From Alphaproteobacteria bacterium (lineage in GTDB: Bacteria; Pseudomonadota; Alphaproteobacteria; Micavibrionales; Micavibrionaceae): a stretch of 64,000 nt of DNA. Under the pieces are notes generated by a model, which was given only the letters and a program-made list of their open reading frames with translations, did no database searches and was not told the DNA's origin. The position numbers and the translations under genes were made by a program. The number at the start of each line of letters is the position of its first letter. Position 1 is the first letter of the stretch. Shown here one piece after another: positions 61,016 through 64,000 of this stretch. The DNA is taken from positions 60,324 to 124,323 of the forward strand of contig JAGRIJ010000005.1 of the NCBI GenBank assembly GCA_020443295.1, read 5' to 3'.

Positions 61016-62731
61016 TCAGGCTGTCTGTTCGTCGGGGATTTCCGGCCGGCGCACATCCTTATATTGCTCTGCCGTATCCAGTATGGAGTAGGCAACTGTT
61101 GTGATGTGGCTGTTGATGCGGCGGAAATCACGGATGATGTCCGTGTGGAGGGCGCTTGTGGACATGGTGTCGGCCACGCGCTCGCGCAGGCGTTTGATAT
61201 GTTGCTCGGTGCTTTTCTTTTCGGCCTCGCGGACGGTTTTCTTCCCTTCAACCAACTGGCGAGCGAGTTTGGGGTCCTGCGAGATGAAGATGGTTTGGGC
61301 CAGCTTCAGATTGTTGAGAATCGCCTGATGGAAAGCCGTGATTTCGATAAAGCCTTCTTCTGAAAAGCGGTGGTTGCTGGTGATCTTGGCTTTGACTATG
61401 TCGATCAGGCTGTTGTCGATGATGTCCCCGATATGCTCCAGATTGGTCGAGAATCCCAAAATCTGCAGCAGGCGGTCTGATTCCTTGGGGTCGAGGGCTT
61501 CTTCGTTAACTTTTGTCAGGTAGAGCTTGATCTGGTTGTGGAGTTCGTCGACCACATCGTCGCGTTCGTGGATTTGTTCGAGGAGCTTTTCGTTATCCTT
61601 TTTCAGGGCGCGCATCGTGTCGACAAACATGTCCTCAACGATTTCGGCCATGCGCAGGGTCTCGCGGGCCGCCGCAGCCAGAGCGATCGTCGGGGAATGC
61701 AGATCCGCATCGTTTAGATATTGAGGGGTGGAAGGATCGGCCTGCTGTTCCCCTTCCTTGTTGATTTTTTCGCAGAACGTTGCCAGCACGGGGATCACGG
61801 GAAGGAAGATCAGCGCGAGAACAATATTAAAGAACGTATGGAAATGAACGATTTCCCGGGCCGTCGTGGTCGGAAGGTCGCCAAAAAGCACGGAAATCAG
61901 AGGGATCAAGGGCACCATCAGCAGCACGGTTATTATCCGCATGATGGTATTGCCTGAAGTGATCCTGCGCGCAGCAACGCCCATTTTGAAGGTCATTGCG
62001 AGCGGTATGATCGAGCCTCCAAGATTTGCCCCCAGAACCAGCAGCATTCCCAGTTTCAGGCTGATGATTCCGCTTCCGGCAAATGAAGAGATAATCAGAA
62101 CCGAGGCCAGACTTGAATGGAGGAGCCATGTCAGGAGTCCTGCGAACAAAAGCGCCAGCATCGGTTCTTTTTCGAGCGGCTTGAGGAGCAACGGCAGGAT
62201 CTCCGATTCGCCCAGCGGCAGGGCGGTCTGTTTGATGGTACTCAGGGATAAAAGAATCAATCCAAGGCCGATGAGCGCGCGGGCCAGATGCTTGTTGCGG
62301 CCGCCATGCTCATAGAAATGGTGCAGCGTGACACCGCAGACCAGGAATGCCGGCATCAGCCATGAAAGGTCAAAGGTCAGGATCTGGGCCACGAGGGTCG
62401 TGCTGACATCCGCGCCGATCATCACGGCCAATCCTGCTGCGGTGCCGATCATTCCTTTTGATGCAAAGGAGGAGAGGACGAGCGCGGTGGCCGTCGAGCT
62501 TTGCAGCACGGCGGTTACTCCCAGACCCGAGAGGAACGCCGTGAACCGGTTTTTCGTGTTCTTTGCTATGACCTGCCGCAAAGAGGTCGCATAGGCGCGT
62601 GTAAAGCCCAGCTTGACCATCCGCGTGCCCCAGAGCAAGAGCGCTACGCCGCCAATGATTTTGAATAAAATGAGAGTGATAGAGATGGTTCGCCCCTGTT
62701 TATTATTATTCTGATTGTATAACGAATTCAC
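61016..62731 (-). CDS. Na+/phosphate cotransporter family protein with PhoU-like tail
   Basis: The 571 residues comprise two Na/Pi repeats with the QSSTATALVLSSFASKG motif near residue 76 and a second LLHSSLASVLIISSFAG near residue 205, about eight to nine membrane segments, and a helical PhoU-like C-terminal domain (about 350-560). This is the NptA/YjbB type. It should move phosphate with sodium. It is divergent from the small unknown gene at the right end. Confidence 0.93.
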   Translation of the reverse strand: MNSLYNQNNNKQGRTISITLILFKIIGGVALLLWGTRMVKLGFTRAYATSLRQVIAKNTKNRFTAFLSGLGVTAVLQSSTATALVLSSFASKGMIGTAAGLAVMIGADVSTTLVAQILTFDLSWLMPAFLVCGVTLHHFYEHGGRNKHLARALIGLGLILLSLSTIKQTALPLGESEILPLLLKPLEKEPMLALLFAGLLTWLLHSSLASVLIISSFAGSGIISLKLGMLLVLGANLGGSIIPLAMTFKMGVAARRITSGNTIMRIITVLLMVPLIPLISVLFGDLPTTTAREIVHFHTFFNIVLALIFLPVIPVLATFCEKINKEGEQQADPSTPQYLNDADLHSPTIALAAAARETLRMAEIVEDMFVDTMRALKKDNEKLLEQIHERDDVVDELHNQIKLYLTKVNEEALDPKESDRLLQILGFSTNLEHIGDIIDNSLIDIVKAKITSNHRFSEEGFIEITAFHQAILNNLKLAQTIFISQDPKLARQLVEGKKTVREAEKKSTEQHIKRLRERVADTMSTSALHTDIIRDFRRINSHITTVAYSILDTAEQYKDVRRPEIPDEQTA

Positions 62732-62871
62732 CCGTGGAGAACAGGGTGAGTACTGCTTTTCTTGTTGTTTTGCAAGGTTTATGTGTCCTGCGGTGCAAAA
62801 AGAGTGTGGTCTTTTTGATTATCCCGAACGGTTTTGCTAGGTTAAAATGATCGAAAAGCGAGGAGCATGAA

Positions 62872-63327
62872 ATGGCAACAGGGTTGGCGGCGAATTTAGA
62901 AGTTTTTGCAAACGGTCAGGTTATTTTTTCGCAGAATGCCGATTTGCAGGAGTGCGGTCCGGAGCCTACCGCTGACGAACTCATTAAAAAACTTAACGAA
63001 GGTGGGATTATGGGCCAGCTTGATACGCTGCGGGGACAGGGGGCGGAGCTGGTCTTCCAAATGTCACTCTATACGTCCAACCCTGCGTCCGACGAGGGGA
63101 CCCTTCTGGTTGACGGCTTGGCCGGCGATGAAATCCCGGGCGATAATTCCAGTTTCGAGACACGGCTTCGCAGTGAAGTGGCCAATCTGCACAGTTCGCT
63201 GGTGGAGCAGGGGTATATCGTCAATAATTGCAAATCTGCCTCGGATGCTGATTCGGGCGGTGCACGGTTTACCGCTGCGGGTGAAGGGGTCACACAGATT
63301 GCCGCTGTTGGCGCCAAGCCGATGTGA
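62872..63327 (+). CDS. Small hypothetical protein
   Basis: The 151-residue acidic soluble protein starts with GGAG seven bases before the ATG. It contains regular polar and Gly-rich segments (LEVFANGQVIFSQNADLQECG, SSFETRLRSEVANLHSSL) and two Cys. No signal peptide and no family recognised. It is the last protein gene before the rRNA operon. Confidence 0.7.
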   Translation: MATGLAANLEVFANGQVIFSQNADLQECGPEPTADELIKKLNEGGIMGQLDTLRGQGAELVFQMSLYTSNPASDEGTLLVDGLAGDEIPGDNSSFETRLRSEVANLHSSLVEQGYIVNNCKSASDADSGGARFTAAGEGVTQIAAVGAKPM

Positions 63328-63453
63328 GTTTGCGTGCTTCTTTATATCTTTTCGCGCCGGGTCATGGCAGTTCAGCCGGGGAATTTTAATAGGATCGGGA
63401 CGGGTGGGCCTTCTGCTGTAACCGTCCTTTTCCTGCGCTTTTCCGGCCTGCTG

Positions 63454-63523
63454 AAAAAAACTTAAAAAAAAGTGAAAAAACTGCAAAAACATGTTTGACA
63501 TGCTATGGGTCGCACTGTATAAA
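63454..63523 (+). promoter_or_regulatory. rRNA operon promoter with A-tract UP element
   Basis: TTGACA (63495-63500) and TATAAA (63518-63523) are 17 bases apart, a near-consensus sigma-70 promoter. Four A-tracts upstream (63454-63460, 63464-63471, 63475-63480 and 63485-63489) repeat about every ten bases, as expected of a curved UP element. Confidence 0.8.
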
Positions 63524-63942
63524 GCCACTCACCTCTGGAGGGAACGACCCAAAAAGAGGTCATCTGCACTGACTCTTGAGTGCAGATTTGACTGGAAGAA
63601 ATCTTCGGATTATAGTCAGTCATCAGCAAAAAATCAGGACGGGTTTGGCCCTCCTTTTTTTTGGGGCCCTTGGATAATTTTATTTAAGGGCCGGGTTCTT
63701 GTACATCGTGAACAGGGAAAGAAGAGATACGCAGGCAGCAGTGTTTGCAATGCATTGGATGCATTGTACAAAAAAGACTCTGACTGCTGAGTGTATCTTT
63801 TGACGCACATTTGTAACTCTAGTTACAAATTTTTAATATTGTGATGCAGATCGAAAGAGATGCGTCACAATGCAGCAAGCAAAGTCTTTGAAGCATATAG
63901 CTTCAAAACCCAAAAATTCAATTTTGAGCGTTTTGATGGATT
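63524..63942 (+). other. 16S leader region with hairpins (no gene)
   Basis: This ~420-base stretch contains no supportable protein. Visible structures are the stem ATCTGCACT/AGTGCAGAT (63562-63587), a terminator-like GC stem followed by eight T (63636-63661), and the inverted repeat CAATGCAT-TGG-ATGCATTG (63748-63766). Further on are a 9-base stem ATTTGTAAC/GTTACAAAT followed by T (63809-63835) and TTTGAAGC/GCTTCAAA (63887-63907). A boxA-like TCTTTGA (63885-63891) overlaps the last stem. It could be the pre-rRNA leader, with a possible small RNA in its first ~135 bases. Confidence 0.6.
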
Positions 63943-64000
63943 CAAACATGAGAGTTTGATCCTGGCTCAGAACGAACGCTGGCGGCAGGCCTAACACATG
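63943..64000 (+). rRNA. 16S ribosomal RNA, 5' end (partial)
   Basis: The sequence AGAGTTTGATCCTGGCTCAG at 63951-63970 is the universal 16S 5' segment, followed by AACGAACGCTGGCGGCAGGCC as in alphaproteobacteria. The gene continues past the window; the 5' end near 63943 is estimated by alignment with typical starts. Confidence 0.97.

Noticed and set aside
63491..63790. Open frame of 99 codons on the plus strand before 16S
   Set aside because: It begins within the rrn promoter and covers stem-loops of the leader; no ribosome site or recognisable protein.

Overview
The window looks like a chromosomal segment of an alphaproteobacterium. The evidence is a circularly permuted two-piece ssrA (tmRNA) gene with an alphaproteobacterial SspB adaptor close by, a GapR (DUF2312) nucleoid protein, the hflK-hflC-degP order, and a hemC-hemD-(coiled-coil membrane protein)-hemY block beside tsaD-gpsA. 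An orphan DotI/IcmL-like protein and many secreted proteins of unknown function would fit an envelope-rich, possibly predatory or host-associated lineage (Micavibrio-like or another Rhodospirillales-related group), but that placement is a guess. No phage, transposase, integrase or CRISPR array was found.

Layout. 1-9 kb: a partial metallopeptidase gene cut by the left edge, then the branched-chain amino acid genes ilvC, ilvH and ilvI, all on the minus strand but separated by a membrane protein, the potassium transporter Kup and a hypothetical gene. Upstream of ilvI is a complete transcription attenuator: a 24-residue Val/Leu-rich leader peptide, an antiterminator pairing and a terminator hairpin. 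9-18 kb: housekeeping genes (miaA, an EamA transporter, degP-hflC-hflK, mrp, folA-thyA). 18-22.6 kb: the permuted tmRNA with a strong promoter and terminator, a membrane protein, sspB, an alpha/beta hydrolase, an ABC ATPase without a permease, a CBS-domain protein and tRNA-Arg(CCG). 22.7-38 kb: an accessory-looking stretch of secreted and membrane proteins (EF-hand protein, DUF4139/MuiA-like protein, HTTM protein, lipoprotein, beta-propeller protein, UbiB-family kinase, DotI/IcmL-like protein) plus GapR and a divergent PRPP-synthetase-like protein.

38-48 kb: CDGSH Fe-S protein, acs, EVE-domain protein, gpsA and tsaD on the minus strand, divergent from hemC-hemD-HTH/coiled-coil protein-hemY on the plus strand. 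48-51.7 kb: a Rap1a/Tai-like secreted protein, an HxlR regulator divergent from a small Cys-rich protein, a rhomboid protease and two unknown proteins. 51.7-61 kb: a surface polysaccharide region (TauE/SafE exporter, O-antigen ligase/polymerase-like protein, GT4, Wzz-like protein, GT2, then a second GT2 and a large SLBB export protein on the other strand). 61-64 kb: a Na/Pi cotransporter, a small unknown protein, and a long structured leader with a strong promoter leading into the first ~58 nt of a 16S rRNA gene at the right edge.

The most informative non-coding elements are the ilv attenuator, the permuted tmRNA with an unusually long tag, the rrn promoter/leader, and a palindrome between the HxlR regulator and the Cys-rich protein gene.
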